NCBI RefSeq assembly: GCF_003863335.1
Contig: NZ_RRAZ01000006.1
Coordinates: 104,331-168,330, forward strand
Length of the DNA stretch: 64,000 bases
From: Falsigemmobacter faecalis
GTDB taxonomy: Bacteria > Pseudomonadota > Alphaproteobacteria > Rhodobacterales > Rhodobacteraceae
Direction: 5' to 3'
Of this stretch, positions 8,834 to 18,708 are shown in pieces; position 1 is the stretch's first letter, and each line of letters starts with the position of its first letter. The translations under genes and the position numbers were made by a program. The notes under the pieces are model-generated. The model was given only the letters and a program-made list of their open reading frames with translations. It was not told the origin of the DNA and made no database searches.

Positions 8834-10009
8834 ATGATTGCCCTTTTGCAACGCGCCCGCAAGTCTGTGGCCGCATTTGGTCTTGCCGCAGCTGCCGGCA
8901 TTCTTGCGGCCTGTCAGCCGGTTTCCATGGGCGGGACTGGTCCTGCGATCAATCCCAACGCCCCGGTGCCGGTGGCGCTGCTGGTTCCAGGCGCTTCGGG
9001 TCAGGCCAGTGACCAGCTGCTCGCACGCTCGCTGGAGAATGCCGCGCGGCTGGCGATTGCCGATCTCGGCGGTGTGCAGATCGATCTGCGCGTCTATCAG
9101 ACCAGCGGTCAGGCAGGCTCTGCCGGTCCCATCGCCCAACGCGCGGTGGCCGAAGGCGCCCGGGTGATCCTTGGTCCGCTCTTTGCCCAGGAAGCCAATG
9201 CCGCAGGCGTCGCCGTGGCGGCCACCGGCGTGAACGTCATGAGCTTCTCGAATAACACCGACATCGCAGGCGGCAACGTCTTCGTGCTTGGCCCGACCTT
9301 TGAGAACACCGCCAACCGCCTTGTGCGCTATGCGGCGGGTCAGGGTCAGCGCCGGGTAATGATCATTCACGACAGAACGCCGGGCGGTGAAGCCGGGCGT
9401 AACGCGATCGCCCGCGCCGCCGCAGGAAGCGGTGCGACGGTTGTCGCCCAGAGCGGCTATGAGTTTTCGCAAAACGGCGTGACCCAGGCGGCCCCCTCGA
9501 TCGTGGCCACGGCACGCAGCTCAGGGGCGGATGCGCTGTTCTTCACGGCGGATACCGCGGGCTCGCTGCCGATGATGACGCAGCTGCTGCGCGAGCAGGG
9601 GCTCACCCCGGACCAGGCGCGCTATCTGGGCCTGACCCGCTGGGATATTCCTGCGGCCACACTCTCGCTGCCGGGTCTGCAGGGGGGGTGGTTTGCGCTG
9701 CCCGATCCTGCGCTTTATAACGCCTTCCAGGGCCGTTATCAGGCGGCTTACGGCTCGGCTCCGCATCCGGTGGCCAGCCTTGCGTATGATGGTATCGCCG
9801 CGGTAGGCGCCTTGATCAAATCCGGCCGCGCCGATGCGCTGTCGCGCAATTCGCTCACCCAGTCCTCGGGTTTCGCGGGCGTGGGCGGCGTGTTCCGACT
9901 GCGTCCCGACGGCACCAATGAGCGGGCTCTTGCCGTGGCAGAGATCCGCAACAGACAGGTGGTAGTGATTGACCCTGCTCCGAGAAACTTCTCCGGCTCC
10001 CTCTTCTGA
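8834..10009 (+). CDS. Penicillin-binding protein activator, LpoA/YraM-like lipoprotein
   Basis: A 391-residue lipoprotein with a periplasmic-binding-protein type I fold. The lipobox is ILAAC with Cys27 when started at 8834, which puts five bases after GGGGAG. ATGs at 8831 and 8804 are alternatives. The mature part has VPVALLVPG and VILGPLFAQEA, typical of LpoA-like and LivJ-like domains. In gammaproteobacteria LpoA activates PBP1a at the outer membrane; the alphaproteobacterial relatives share only the C-terminal domain, so the role is inferred. A rsmI-yraN neighbour is also found in E. coli. Its 3' end overlaps glnD by 41 bp. Confidence 0.82.
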   Translation: MIALLQRARKSVAAFGLAAAAGILAACQPVSMGGTGPAINPNAPVPVALLVPGASGQASDQLLARSLENAARLAIADLGGVQIDLRVYQTSGQAGSAGPIAQRAVAEGARVILGPLFAQEANAAGVAVAATGVNVMSFSNNTDIAGGNVFVLGPTFENTANRLVRYAAGQGQRRVMIIHDRTPGGEAGRNAIARAAAGSGATVVAQSGYEFSQNGVTQAAPSIVATARSSGADALFFTADTAGSLPMMTQLLREQGLTPDQARYLGLTRWDIPAATLSLPGLQGGWFALPDPALYNAFQGRYQAAYGSAPHPVASLAYDGIAAVGALIKSGRADALSRNSLTQSSGFAGVGGVFRLRPDGTNERALAVAEIRNRQVVVIDPAPRNFSGSLF

Positions 10010-12788
10010 GGCTGACGCGCAACTGACCCTCCGGGACGACTTTCGTCGCTCGGAGGAGACCGCAAAGCTCTTTGATCCGGCAGATCTGCGCCAGCGCATC
10101 TTTGCGGATCTGGACCAGGCCCCCGCCGATCTGGACCCTGCCGCGCGCCGCGCTTTGGTGACGAAACATCTGGCAGAGGCGAAAAAAGACGCCACCGCCA
10201 AACTCTCGGCAGCTTATCTGGCAAGCCCCCGCGCCGTGCGGGGGCTTTTGTCGGCGCAGACCTGGCTGACGGATGCGCTTGTGACGACGGCTTATGACGT
10301 GGCGCGCAGCCGGTTTCTGCCGTCCGGCACCCCGGATCCGGTGCTGGCCGTCCTGGCCGTCGGCGGCTATGGCCGCGCCGAGATGGCGCCGCAATCCGAT
10401 GTGGATCTGCTGTTTCTGACCGAAGACGACCCCTCGCCCGCCGCCAATCAGGTGGTGGAGAGCATGCTTTATCTGCTGTGGGACCTGCGGCTGAAGGTGG
10501 GACATGCCACCCGCTCGGTCAAAGACTGCCTGCGGCTCGGGCGTGAAGACATCACCATCCGCACCTCACTGATCGAAAAGCGCCATATCACCGGCGATGC
10601 CGCCCTCAGCGAGACCCTGGCCGGCACCCTGCGCAAACAGCTTTTCGCCTCGACCGTTCCGGAATTTATTGAAGCCAAACTCGCCGAACGCGCCGAGCGG
10701 CACCGCAAACAGGGCGGTCAGCGCTATGTGCTTGAGCCCAATGTCAAAGAGGGCAAGGGCGGGCTGCGCGATCTGCAGACGCTGTACTGGATCGGCAAAT
10801 ATATGACCGGCAAGCCGACCGCCGCCATGATGGTGGAAGACGGCCTTTTCGGCCCGGAGGAATATGCCCGTTTCCGCGCCGCCGAGACCTTTCTCTGGAC
10901 CGCGCGGGCGCATCTGCATTACCTCGCGGGCCGCGCCATGGACCAGCTGACCTTTGATCTGCAGGTCGAAGTGGCCGAACGTATGGGCTATACCGACCGC
11001 GAAGGCCGCCGCGCGGTTGAGCATTTCATGCAGGATTACTTCCGCTTCGCCACCCATGTGGGCGAACTCACGCGGGTCTTTCTGACCGCGCTGGAAGACC
11101 GCCACGTCAAAAAAGCGCCACTGCTGGAGGGGCTTTTCTCGCGCCGCCGCAAGGTGAAGCCCGGCTATAAGGTGCTGCACAACCGGCTGATGGTCGCAGA
11201 CCCCACGGGATTTCTGGCCGACAAACTGAACCTGCTGCGCCTCTTTGAGGAGGGGCTGCGCACCGGGCTTCTGATCCATCCCGATGCCATGCGACTGGTC
11301 ACCGCCAATCTGCAGCTGATCGATGACGACATGCGCGCCACGCCTGAGGCGCAGCGGATCTTCCTCGATCTGATGCTCAAACACGGCAACCCCGAGCGGG
11401 CGTTGCGGCGGATGAATGAGCTGGGGGTTCTGTCGGCTTATATCCCCGAGTTTGAACCCATCGTCGCCATGATGCAGTTCAACGTTTACCATCACTACAC
11501 GGTGGATGAGCATACCATTCAGTGCATCTCGGTCCTCGATCAGCTTGAGCGCGGCGATCTGAAGGGCGAATCCCCCATCTCCACCGATATTCTGAAGGCC
11601 GGGATCAACCGCAAAGTGCTTTACGTGGCACTTTTGCTGCATGACATCGGCAAGGGGCGCCCCGAGGATCACTCGATCCTTGGCGCACAGATCGCGCGGC
11701 GGGTGGCCCCGCGTCTGGGGCTGACGCCTGAGGAATGTGAGACCGTCGAATGGCTGATCCGCTATCACCTGCTGATGTCGGATACCGCGCAAAAGCGCGA
11801 CATTTCCGATCCGCGCACGGTCAAGGGCTTTGCCCGGCTGGTGGGAACCCGCAAACGGCTTGATCTGCTGACGGTGCTGACCGTCTGCGACATCCGCGGT
11901 GTGGGTCCGGGCACCTGGAACAACTGGAAAAGCCAGCTTCTGCGCACGCTTTATCATGAAACCGTCCAGGCTCTGGAGAACGGGCTTGAGGGCGTCACCC
12001 GCTCGATGCGCGAGGATGAGGCGAAAAAGGCGCTGCGCGAGGCGCTGAAGGACTGGTCGCGCGCGGATCTGAAGGCCGAGACCGACCGCCATTACGGCCC
12101 CTATTGGCAGGGGCTGCCCTCTGAGACCCATGCGATCTTTGCGCAGATGCTGCGCGGGATTGCCTCGGATGAGGTGCGGATCGACCTGCACCCCGATGAG
12201 GCGCGCGACGCCACCCGCGCGGCCTTTGTGCTGGAAGATCACCCCGGTATCTTCTCGCGTCTGGCGGGGGCGCTGGCACTGGTCGGCGCAAATGTGGTCG
12301 ATGCGCGGACCTATACCTCAAAGGATGGCTATGCCACGGCAGTCTTCTGGGTGCAGGACGCCGATGGCCACCCCTATGAGGTCAGCCGCCTGCCGCGTCT
12401 GCGCAGCATGATCGACAAGACCCTGCGCGGCGAGGTCGTCGCCCGTGAGGCGCTGAAAGACCGCGATAAGATCAAAAAGCGCGACCGCGCCTTCCGCTTT
12501 CCGACCAATATCACCTTCGACAATGAAGGCTCGGATATCTACACCCTTATTGAGGTGGAAAGCCGTGACCGCCCGGGTCTGCTTTATGATCTGACGCGCA
12601 CCCTGGCGGCCAATAACATCTATATCGCTTCGGCGGTGATTGCGACTTACGGGGCCCAGGTGGTCGATACCTTCTACATCAAAGACGCCTTCGGGCTGAA
12701 GCTGCACAGCAAACCCAAACTCGAAGCGCTGGAGAAAAAGCTGCGCCAGGCCATCATCGACGGTGCCGAACGGGCGCATCAGGCATGA
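9969..12788 (+). CDS. glnD: Bifunctional [protein-PII] uridylyltransferase / uridylyl-removing enzyme
   Basis: Senses glutamine and adds or removes UMP on PII proteins. The domains are in order: nucleotidyltransferase with GGYGRAEMAP (132-141) and SDVD (143-146), an HD phosphohydrolase with HDIGKG near 556-562, and two ACT domains near 750-830 and 860-935. All catalytic motifs are present. The start is a TTG at 9969, within the 3' end of the preceding gene; an in-frame TGA one codon upstream excludes anything earlier. The next plausible start would remove about 60 residues. The target GlnK is encoded at 18.3 kb. It overlaps murJ by 4 bp. Confidence 0.95.
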   Translation: MTLLRETSPAPSSEADAQLTLRDDFRRSEETAKLFDPADLRQRIFADLDQAPADLDPAARRALVTKHLAEAKKDATAKLSAAYLASPRAVRGLLSAQTWLTDALVTTAYDVARSRFLPSGTPDPVLAVLAVGGYGRAEMAPQSDVDLLFLTEDDPSPAANQVVESMLYLLWDLRLKVGHATRSVKDCLRLGREDITIRTSLIEKRHITGDAALSETLAGTLRKQLFASTVPEFIEAKLAERAERHRKQGGQRYVLEPNVKEGKGGLRDLQTLYWIGKYMTGKPTAAMMVEDGLFGPEEYARFRAAETFLWTARAHLHYLAGRAMDQLTFDLQVEVAERMGYTDREGRRAVEHFMQDYFRFATHVGELTRVFLTALEDRHVKKAPLLEGLFSRRRKVKPGYKVLHNRLMVADPTGFLADKLNLLRLFEEGLRTGLLIHPDAMRLVTANLQLIDDDMRATPEAQRIFLDLMLKHGNPERALRRMNELGVLSAYIPEFEPIVAMMQFNVYHHYTVDEHTIQCISVLDQLERGDLKGESPISTDILKAGINRKVLYVALLLHDIGKGRPEDHSILGAQIARRVAPRLGLTPEECETVEWLIRYHLLMSDTAQKRDISDPRTVKGFARLVGTRKRLDLLTVLTVCDIRGVGPGTWNNWKSQLLRTLYHETVQALENGLEGVTRSMREDEAKKALREALKDWSRADLKAETDRHYGPYWQGLPSETHAIFAQMLRGIASDEVRIDLHPDEARDATRAAFVLEDHPGIFSRLAGALALVGANVVDARTYTSKDGYATAVFWVQDADGHPYEVSRLPRLRSMIDKTLRGEVVAREALKDRDKIKKRDRAFRFPTNITFDNEGSDIYTLIEVESRDRPGLLYDLTRTLAANNIYIASAVIATYGAQVVDTFYIKDAFGLKLHSKPKLEALEKKLRQAIIDGAERAHQA

Positions 12789-14329
12789 AGCCGGTGCGAC
12801 TGATCCGCTCGGCCGTGGTGGTCGGGTCCTGGACGCTGCTGTCGCGCGGCGCGGGCTTTGCCCGCGATATGATGATGGCCGCCTATCTCGGCGCAGGCCC
12901 CGCGGCTGAGGCTTTTCTGGTGGCCTTTTCGCTGCCGAATATGTTCCGCCGCTTCTTCGCCGAGGGCGCTTTCAACATGGCCTTCGTGCCGATGTTCGCC
13001 AAAAAGATGCAAAACGGCGAGGATGCAAAGGGCTTTGCCGAGGATGCTTTCGGCGGTATGGCCGCGATTCTGACGCTGTTTTCGCTGATCGGCACCGCGC
13101 TGATGCCCTGGCTCGTCTGGGCCATGGCGGCGGGCTTTGCGGGGGACGCGCGCTTCGATCTGGCCGTGCTCTACGGGCGGATCGGCTTTTGCTATATCCT
13201 CTTTATCTCGCTGGTGGCGCTGATTTCGGGTGTGCTCAATACCATGGGGCGCTTTACCGAGGCCTCTTTTGTGCCGGTGCTGATGAACCTTCTGTTCATC
13301 GCGGCCATGTGGATGGCGGCGCAGTTCGGCTGGGATATGGGGCTGACCCTGGCCTGGACGGTGCCGGTGGCGGGGGTTGCGCAATTCGCGCTGACCTGGG
13401 CTGCGGCGGCGAAGGCGGGCTATGTGCTGAAACCCCGCCGCCCGAGGCTGACGCCCGAACTGAAACGCCTCTTTGTCATCGCGGCCCCCGCCGTTCTGGC
13501 CGGCGGCGTGGTGCAGGTGAACCTGCTGGTCGGCCGCCAGGTGGCAAGCTTTACCGAAGGCGCGGTGGCCTGGCTCGCCTATGCCGACCGGCTCTATCAG
13601 CTGCCGCTTGGGGTGGTGGGCATTGCCATCGGCACCGTGCTGCTGCCCGACCTCTCGCGCCGCCTCAGCGCCAATGACCTGGAAGGGGGCCGCAATTCCC
13701 TCAACCGCGCGACCGAGCTGTCACTGGCCCTGACCCTGCCCGCCGCCGTGGCACTGATGGTCATCGCCACCCCGCTGATCGCGGTGCTTTACGGGCGCGG
13801 CGAATTTGGCGCGACCGATATCACCAATACGGCCCTGGCGCTGGCGATCTATGGCGCGGGGCTTCCGGCCTTCGTGCTGCAAAAGACCCTGCAGCCGCTC
13901 TATTACGCCCGCGAAGACACCCGCCGCCCCTTCCGCTTTGCGCTGGTGTCGATGTGTGTGAACCTCGGGATCGCCATTGGCCTGCAACCGCTGATCGGCT
14001 TTGCGGCGGCCGCATTGGCCACCACGCTCGCAGGCTGGTTCATGGTGCTGCAGCTTTGGGCGGGCACCCGCGCCATGGGGGAGGCGGCCCGCGCCGATGC
14101 GCGGCTGAAGTCGCGGATCTGGCGCATCCTTCTCGCCTGCCTGGTGATGGGCGCGGTGCTTTACGGCGCACAGATCGCCCTGGCCGATCTGCTGGCGGCG
14201 CGCGGGATGCGCTGGCCGGTGCTCGGACTTCTGGTCGTAACGGGGATGCTCAGCTATTTCGCGGCGGGCTTTGCCCTGCGCGCCTTCCGGCTGTCGGATT
14301 TCCAAAGCGCCCTGCGCCGCCGGGGCTGA
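12785..14329 (+). CDS. murJ: Lipid II flippase MurJ
   Basis: An MOP-superfamily flippase that moves the peptidoglycan precursor lipid II to the periplasmic face of the inner membrane. The 514 residues are almost entirely hydrophobic and should form 14 membrane helices. The N-terminal signature RSAVVVGSWTLLSRGAGFARD and the LPNMFRRFFAEGAFNMAFVP segment are characteristic. The start overlaps the glnD stop by 4 bp (ATGA), so expression is probably coupled to glnD. The LpoA-like protein, GlnD and MurJ thus form one overlapping set mixing nitrogen sensing with wall synthesis. Confidence 0.95.
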   Translation: MKPVRLIRSAVVVGSWTLLSRGAGFARDMMMAAYLGAGPAAEAFLVAFSLPNMFRRFFAEGAFNMAFVPMFAKKMQNGEDAKGFAEDAFGGMAAILTLFSLIGTALMPWLVWAMAAGFAGDARFDLAVLYGRIGFCYILFISLVALISGVLNTMGRFTEASFVPVLMNLLFIAAMWMAAQFGWDMGLTLAWTVPVAGVAQFALTWAAAAKAGYVLKPRRPRLTPELKRLFVIAAPAVLAGGVVQVNLLVGRQVASFTEGAVAWLAYADRLYQLPLGVVGIAIGTVLLPDLSRRLSANDLEGGRNSLNRATELSLALTLPAAVALMVIATPLIAVLYGRGEFGATDITNTALALAIYGAGLPAFVLQKTLQPLYYAREDTRRPFRFALVSMCVNLGIAIGLQPLIGFAAAALATTLAGWFMVLQLWAGTRAMGEAARADARLKSRIWRILLACLVMGAVLYGAQIALADLLAARGMRWPVLGLLVVTGMLSYFAAGFALRAFRLSDFQSALRRRG

Positions 14330-14339
14330 CGCGGGGGTT

Positions 14340-14365
14340 TTCAGGGGGCCTGAGGGCCCCCTGAA
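14340..14365. terminator. GC hairpin between convergent murJ and sdaA
   Basis: TTCAGGGGGCC (14340-14350) pairs with GGCCCCCTGAA (14355-14365). A second GC stem follows to about 14397. Neither has a clear U-run on either strand, so termination activity is uncertain. Confidence 0.35.
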
Positions 14366-14413
14366 GCCGGGGGTGCGGGGGCGGGCACGCCCCCGCCCTG
14401 CCCCGCCCGTCTG

Positions 14414-15793
14414 TCAACACTCCGGAATATTCACCGCGAGACCGCCCAGAGAGGTCTCTTTGTAGCGCGTATCCATATCGCGCCCGGTCTGACGCATGGT
14501 CTCAATACAGGCATCGAGCGAGACCAGATGCTGCCCGTCCCCGCGCAACGCGAGAGAGGCCGCCGCGACCGCCTTGATCGCGCCCAGCCCGTTCCTCTCG
14601 ATACAGGGCACCTGCACAAGCCCCGCGACCGGATCACAGGTCATCCCAAGGTGATGCTCCAGCGCGATCTCAGCGGCATTCTCCACTTGTTCCGGGCTGC
14701 CGCCCAGCACCGCACAAAGCCCCGCCGCCGCCATGGCTGCGGCAGAGCCGACCTCCGCCTGACAGCCGCATTCCGCGCCTGAGATCGAGGCATTATGCTT
14801 GCACAGCCCGCCAATCGCCGCCGCCGTCAGCAGAAATTCCCCGACCCGCGCCTCCGAAGCCCCCGGCACATGATCAAGCCAGTAGCGGATCACCGCAGGC
14901 ACCACCCCCGCCGCGCCATTGGTGGGCGCGGTCACCACCTGGCCCCCGGCTGCGTTTTCTTCATTCACCGCCATGCCATAAAGGCTGATCCAGTCGTTGA
15001 TGATATGGGGCGCCGAGACATTCAGTCCGCGCTCCGCCAGCAGCGCCTGATGGATGCCCCGCGCGCGGCGGCGCACCTTCAGCCCGCCCGGCAGGATCCC
15101 CTCTCCCGCAAGACCGCGGTCCATGCAGTCGCGCATCACCCGCCAGATCCGCATCAGCCCGGCATCAAGATCCTCCGGGCTGCGCAGCGCCAGCTCATTG
15201 GCGCGCTTCAGCGCCGCGATGCTCAGCCCCGTGGATTTCGCCATGGCCAGCATCCCGGCCGCCTTATCAAAGGGATAGGGCACCACAGGCCCCCGGGGAC
15301 CAAGCCCCGACTGCCCCGCCGCCAACTCCGCCGCGGTCAGCACAAAGCCGCCGCCGACCGAATAATAGGTCTCCTCGAACAGCAGATCGCCCTGAGCGTC
15401 GAGCGCCTGAAGCACCATCCCATTGGCATGCCCCGGCAGCGAGGGGCCGAAATCCATCGCCAGATCGCGCCGGGGGTCGAATTTCAGCTCCCCCAGCCCC
15501 TCGACCGGGATCCGCGCGCTGGCCGTAATCGCGGCCATCGCCGCCTCTGCCGCCACCGCATCAAAGGTCTCGGGCAGAAAGCCCGCGAGCCCCAGAATGA
15601 CCGCGCGGTCCGAGGCATGACCCACCCCGGTCAGCGCCAGCGAGCCATGAAGCCGCGCCCGCAGCGCTTTGGGCTGAAAGGGGCTGGCGCGCAGCCGCCC
15701 GAGAAAGCGGCCCGCCGCCACCATCGGCCCCATGGTATGACTGGAGGAGGGGCCGATGCCAATTTTGAACAGATCAAAGACAGAAAGAAACAT
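14414..15793 (-). CDS. sdaA: L-serine ammonia-lyase (L-serine dehydratase), single-chain iron-sulfur type
   Basis: Converts L-serine to pyruvate and ammonia with a 4Fe-4S cluster. It has 459 residues, the usual single-chain length. The N-terminal beta domain opens with [19 protein letters not shown]; the alpha domain has [13 protein letters not shown] and the cluster region with cysteines in [16 protein letters not shown] and MTCDPV. The protein ends in a cysteine, as known family members do, where the C-terminal Cys can occupy the active site. It starts 11 bp after the stop of the penicillin-binding protein gene on the same strand. Confidence 0.95.
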   Translation of the reverse strand: MFLSVFDLFKIGIGPSSSHTMGPMVAAGRFLGRLRASPFQPKALRARLHGSLALTGVGHASDRAVILGLAGFLPETFDAVAAEAAMAAITASARIPVEGLGELKFDPRRDLAMDFGPSLPGHANGMVLQALDAQGDLLFEETYYSVGGGFVLTAAELAAGQSGLGPRGPVVPYPFDKAAGMLAMAKSTGLSIAALKRANELALRSPEDLDAGLMRIWRVMRDCMDRGLAGEGILPGGLKVRRRARGIHQALLAERGLNVSAPHIINDWISLYGMAVNEENAAGGQVVTAPTNGAAGVVPAVIRYWLDHVPGASEARVGEFLLTAAAIGGLCKHNASISGAECGCQAEVGSAAAMAAAGLCAVLGGSPEQVENAAEIALEHHLGMTCDPVAGLVQVPCIERNGLGAIKAVAAASLALRGDGQHLVSLDACIETMRQTGRDMDTRYKETSLGGLAVNIPEC

Positions 15794-15804
15794 CGCGCCC
15801 GGCC

Positions 15805-18063
15805 TTACCAGCGTCCGCCAAGCAGATTGTCGAGCACGCCATTGATCTGATCCCCAAGGCTCGGAGCCGGACCGATTGGCGTCCTTTCAATATAGCCGCC
15901 CTGGGCGTTCGGATCGTTGGGATTATAGCCGGGGTTATAATTCGGATCACCATAGCCATCCGACTGCGCGGTTGAGGTATTGCTGGTATCGGGCCGCGCA
16001 CGCGGCTCGGGCACTTTCACGGGCAGCGGGCGGGCGGGCAGACCTTTGTGAACGCGGGTCATCACCTCCTGCCAGATCTCAGCGGGAAGACCGCCGCCCG
16101 TCACGCCGGTCAGCGGACGGTTGTCGTCATAGCCCATCCAGACCCCGGCAACGTAATCCGCCGTAAAGCCCAGGAACCAGGCATCACGCGCCCCTTGGGT
16201 GGTGCCGCTTTTGCCCGCGGCCTCCCGCCCCGGGAGTTTCGCCCGCGTCCCGGTGCCGCCCTCGATCACCTGTTTCAGCATCCAGGTCAGATACTGCGCC
16301 GCGTCTTCCTGGATCACCCGCTCGCCGATACCGCCGCTCTGCGTCAGCAGCGGGTTCTTTTCGCCCCGCAGCGTCAGATCGATCATGCCGTAAGGCTTTA
16401 CGGCCGAGCCGCCGTTCAGGATCCCGGCATAGGCCCCGGTCATCTCCACAAGCGTCGCCTCTGACACCCCAAGCGCCAGCGCCGGGCCATTGGCCAGATC
16501 CGAGACGATGCCGAAATCTTCGGCCACTTTGCGCACCGCCTCACGGCCAGCCGATTCCGAGACCCTGACGGCGGGAATGTTCAGCGACTGCTTCACCGCC
16601 TCTGCCAGGGTCACAATGCCCGAAAAGCGCCGGGTGTAGTTCTGCGGCGTCCAGGGACCCGAGCCGGGGATATTCAGCGTCAGCGGGCTGTCGTCGACGA
16701 AATCCATCGGCGAATAGCCCAGATCCAGGGCCGCCGCATAGACGAAGGGCTTAAAGGCCGATCCGGTCTGCCGCCGCGCCTGAGACGCCCGGTTGAAACT
16801 GCCCGGTGCCGCTTTATTGCGCCCGCCCACCATGGCACGCACCGCACCATCAGCAGACATCACCACCACCGCGGCCTGGGCGACCGAGCCCTCACGGACC
16901 TTATTGGTGAAGATATAGCTGACCGCATCTTCGGCGGCCTTTTGCAGATGCTGATCCAGCGTGGTGTGCAAAATCACATCTTCCGTGGTTCCGCGTGCCA
17001 GATAAGAGGGCACCGAATCCATCACCCAATCGGCAAAATAGCCCCCCGCAGGCTGCGTCGCCTGGGGCGAAAGCGTGGCCGGAGAGGCGCGCGCCGCATC
17101 GGCCTCAGCTTTGCTCAGAAGGCCCTGCTCCTGCATCAGGCCCAGAACCACATTCGCCCGCGCCTGCGACCGCGCCAGATTGCTGGTCGGCGCATAGGTC
17201 GAGGGCGCGACCAGCAGACCCGCCAGCATGGCGGCTTCCTGCGCGTTCAGCTCGGCTGCGGATTTTGCGAAATAGCGCTGCGCCGCCGCCTCAAAGCCGC
17301 GGGTGCCCGCGCCCAGATAGGCCCGGTTCAGATAGATCGTCAGAATGTCGTCTTTGGAGTATTTCCACTCCAGCGCCAGCGCATAGGGCATTTCCTTGAG
17401 CTTGCGCACCAGCGAGCCGCGACGGCAGTCGGTCTCATATTCGGTCTCATTCTTCCAGCGGGTCGCATCGTAGTCGACCCCAAGGCACAGAAGTTTCGCG
17501 ACCTGCTGCGTGATGGTCGAGCCACCGTGACCCTGAAAGGGTTTGCGCCCTTCGGACATATTGATGCGGATCGCGCCTGCAATGCCCCGCGGGCTGACGC
17601 CCCAGTGGCCGTAAAAGCGCTTATCCTCGGTGGCGATCACGGCATTGCGCAGATATTTTGAGACCTTCTCGGCGCGCACATCGCCGCCATAGGTCTCGCC
17701 GCGCCAGGCGAAGACATCGCCTTCATTGTCCAAAATCGTGACCGAGCCCCGCGCGCGGCCATCAAGAAGCGCGTTCAACTCAGGAAGCTGTGAATAGAAA
17801 TAGAAGGTCACCGCAAAGATGCCGAGGGCAACCACGGCCCCGACCCGCCAGATCAGACCCCAGAACACCCGGAAAATTGCCCCGAAAATCGCGCCGAAAA
17901 AGCGACCCACCGGCCCCCCACGACGCCCGCCACCGCCCGAGCCACCGCCTGTGCGGCGGGGCTTGGCGGCAGGTTTACGCGGTGCTGCGGCCGCAGGTTT
18001 CCGGGCGCTGACTGCACGGCGCGGCGCCACCAGCGGGGTACGATTACTCGGTCTGCTCGTCAT
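15805..18063 (-). CDS. Class A penicillin-binding protein (transglycosylase/transpeptidase)
   Basis: Polymerises and cross-links peptidoglycan. A basic, Ala/Pro-rich cytoplasmic tail (1-65) is followed by one membrane anchor (about 66-90). The GT51 transglycosylase domain has ATEDKRFYGHWGV with the catalytic Glu at 145 and GGSTITQQVAK. The transpeptidase domain has SAFK with nucleophile Ser435 and Lys438, and KSGTT at 618-622. An Asn/Pro/Tyr-rich tail (DPNYNPGYNPNDPN) precedes the C-terminus. It is closest to the PBP1a/MrcA or PbpC groups, which I cannot separate. The ATG at 18063 was chosen; the ORF is open 28 codons further upstream. Confidence 0.92.
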   Translation of the reverse strand: MTSRPSNRTPLVAPRRAVSARKPAAAAPRKPAAKPRRTGGGSGGGGRRGGPVGRFFGAIFGAIFRVFWGLIWRVGAVVALGIFAVTFYFYSQLPELNALLDGRARGSVTILDNEGDVFAWRGETYGGDVRAEKVSKYLRNAVIATEDKRFYGHWGVSPRGIAGAIRINMSEGRKPFQGHGGSTITQQVAKLLCLGVDYDATRWKNETEYETDCRRGSLVRKLKEMPYALALEWKYSKDDILTIYLNRAYLGAGTRGFEAAAQRYFAKSAAELNAQEAAMLAGLLVAPSTYAPTSNLARSQARANVVLGLMQEQGLLSKAEADAARASPATLSPQATQPAGGYFADWVMDSVPSYLARGTTEDVILHTTLDQHLQKAAEDAVSYIFTNKVREGSVAQAAVVVMSADGAVRAMVGGRNKAAPGSFNRASQARRQTGSAFKPFVYAAALDLGYSPMDFVDDSPLTLNIPGSGPWTPQNYTRRFSGIVTLAEAVKQSLNIPAVRVSESAGREAVRKVAEDFGIVSDLANGPALALGVSEATLVEMTGAYAGILNGGSAVKPYGMIDLTLRGEKNPLLTQSGGIGERVIQEDAAQYLTWMLKQVIEGGTGTRAKLPGREAAGKSGTTQGARDAWFLGFTADYVAGVWMGYDDNRPLTGVTGGGLPAEIWQEVMTRVHKGLPARPLPVKVPEPRARPDTSNTSTAQSDGYGDPNYNPGYNPNDPNAQGGYIERTPIGPAPSLGDQINGVLDNLLGGRW

Positions 18064-18203
18064 TCGGCCTAACGCCCCCGGACGCACCGGCGGCCCCTGA
18101 TTGGTTTTGCGCACATTAAACCGGAAGCGGGCTGAGGCGAAGCTCAAAACCCATCACGATTCGCGTCACAACCCCGCCCAAGGATTAAGCACGAGGGCCT
18201 CTC

Positions 18204-18221
18204 TGTGCAAAAATTGTGCAA
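18204..18221. promoter_or_regulatory. Helically phased TGTGCAA direct repeat upstream of glnK
   Basis: TGTGCAA occurs at 18204-18210 and 18215-18221, one DNA turn (11 bp) apart, and TGTGCA recurs at 18261. They lie in the 277-bp gap (18064-18340) between the divergent penicillin-binding protein gene and glnK. glnK-amtB is under NtrC control in Rhodobacter; whether these repeats are an activator site is inference. No sigma-54 -24/-12 element with correct spacing was found. Confidence 0.35.
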
Positions 18222-18340
18222 TTTCACGGGATTCTGCCCCTTTTTCGGACCAGCTCAATCTGTGCATCGGCGGCTTTTTGCTTTGTCGTGAAGTCACAGA
18301 ACCGCGAGGGCCATTCAGGCAGCCCACAAAGGGGGAAGAC

Positions 18341-18679
18341 GTGAAACTCATCATTGCGACGATCAAGCCATTCAAGCTGGAAGAAGTCCGCGAAGCACTG
18401 ACCAAAATTGGTGTGCGCGGTATGATGGTCACTGAAATCAAAGGCTTCGGCACCCAGTCCGGTCACACCGAGATCTATCGCGGCGCCGAATATGCCGTGA
18501 ATTTTGTGCCGAAAGTAAAGCTTGAGCTGGTGGTTCAGGACAGCATGGCCGACCAGGTCACCGAGACCATCCGGGCCGCTGCCATGACCGGCAAGATCGG
18601 CGACGGCAAAATTTTCACGCTCGACGTTGAAGCCGCGCTGCGCGTGCGCACCGGCGAGACCGACGACAACGCCCTCTGA
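18341..18679 (+). CDS. glnK: PII signal transduction protein GlnK
   Basis: A trimeric nitrogen and energy sensor that binds 2-oxoglutarate and ATP/ADP and blocks AmtB when not uridylylated. The 112 residues match the family: MKLIIATIKPFKLEEVREAL, the T-loop with Tyr51 (RGAEY) that GlnD uridylylates, and the B-loop TGKIGDGKIF. The start is a GTG after GGGGGAAG; the ORF extends upstream to 18101, but that part has no family similarity. The name glnK rather than glnB rests on the adjoining amtB 29 bp downstream. Confidence 0.96.
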   Translation: MKLIIATIKPFKLEEVREALTKIGVRGMMVTEIKGFGTQSGHTEIYRGAEYAVNFVPKVKLELVVQDSMADQVTETIRAAAMTGKIGDGKIFTLDVEAALRVRTGETDDNAL

Positions 18680-18708
18680 CCCGCCTGACCGCGAAGGACA
18701 AAGCAAAA

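Noticed and set aside
18226..18300. Sigma-54 promoter for glnK
   Set aside because: GG and GC pairs exist around 18268-18283 but the spacing is 9, not 10, and the flanking bases do not fit TGGCAC-N5-TTGC.
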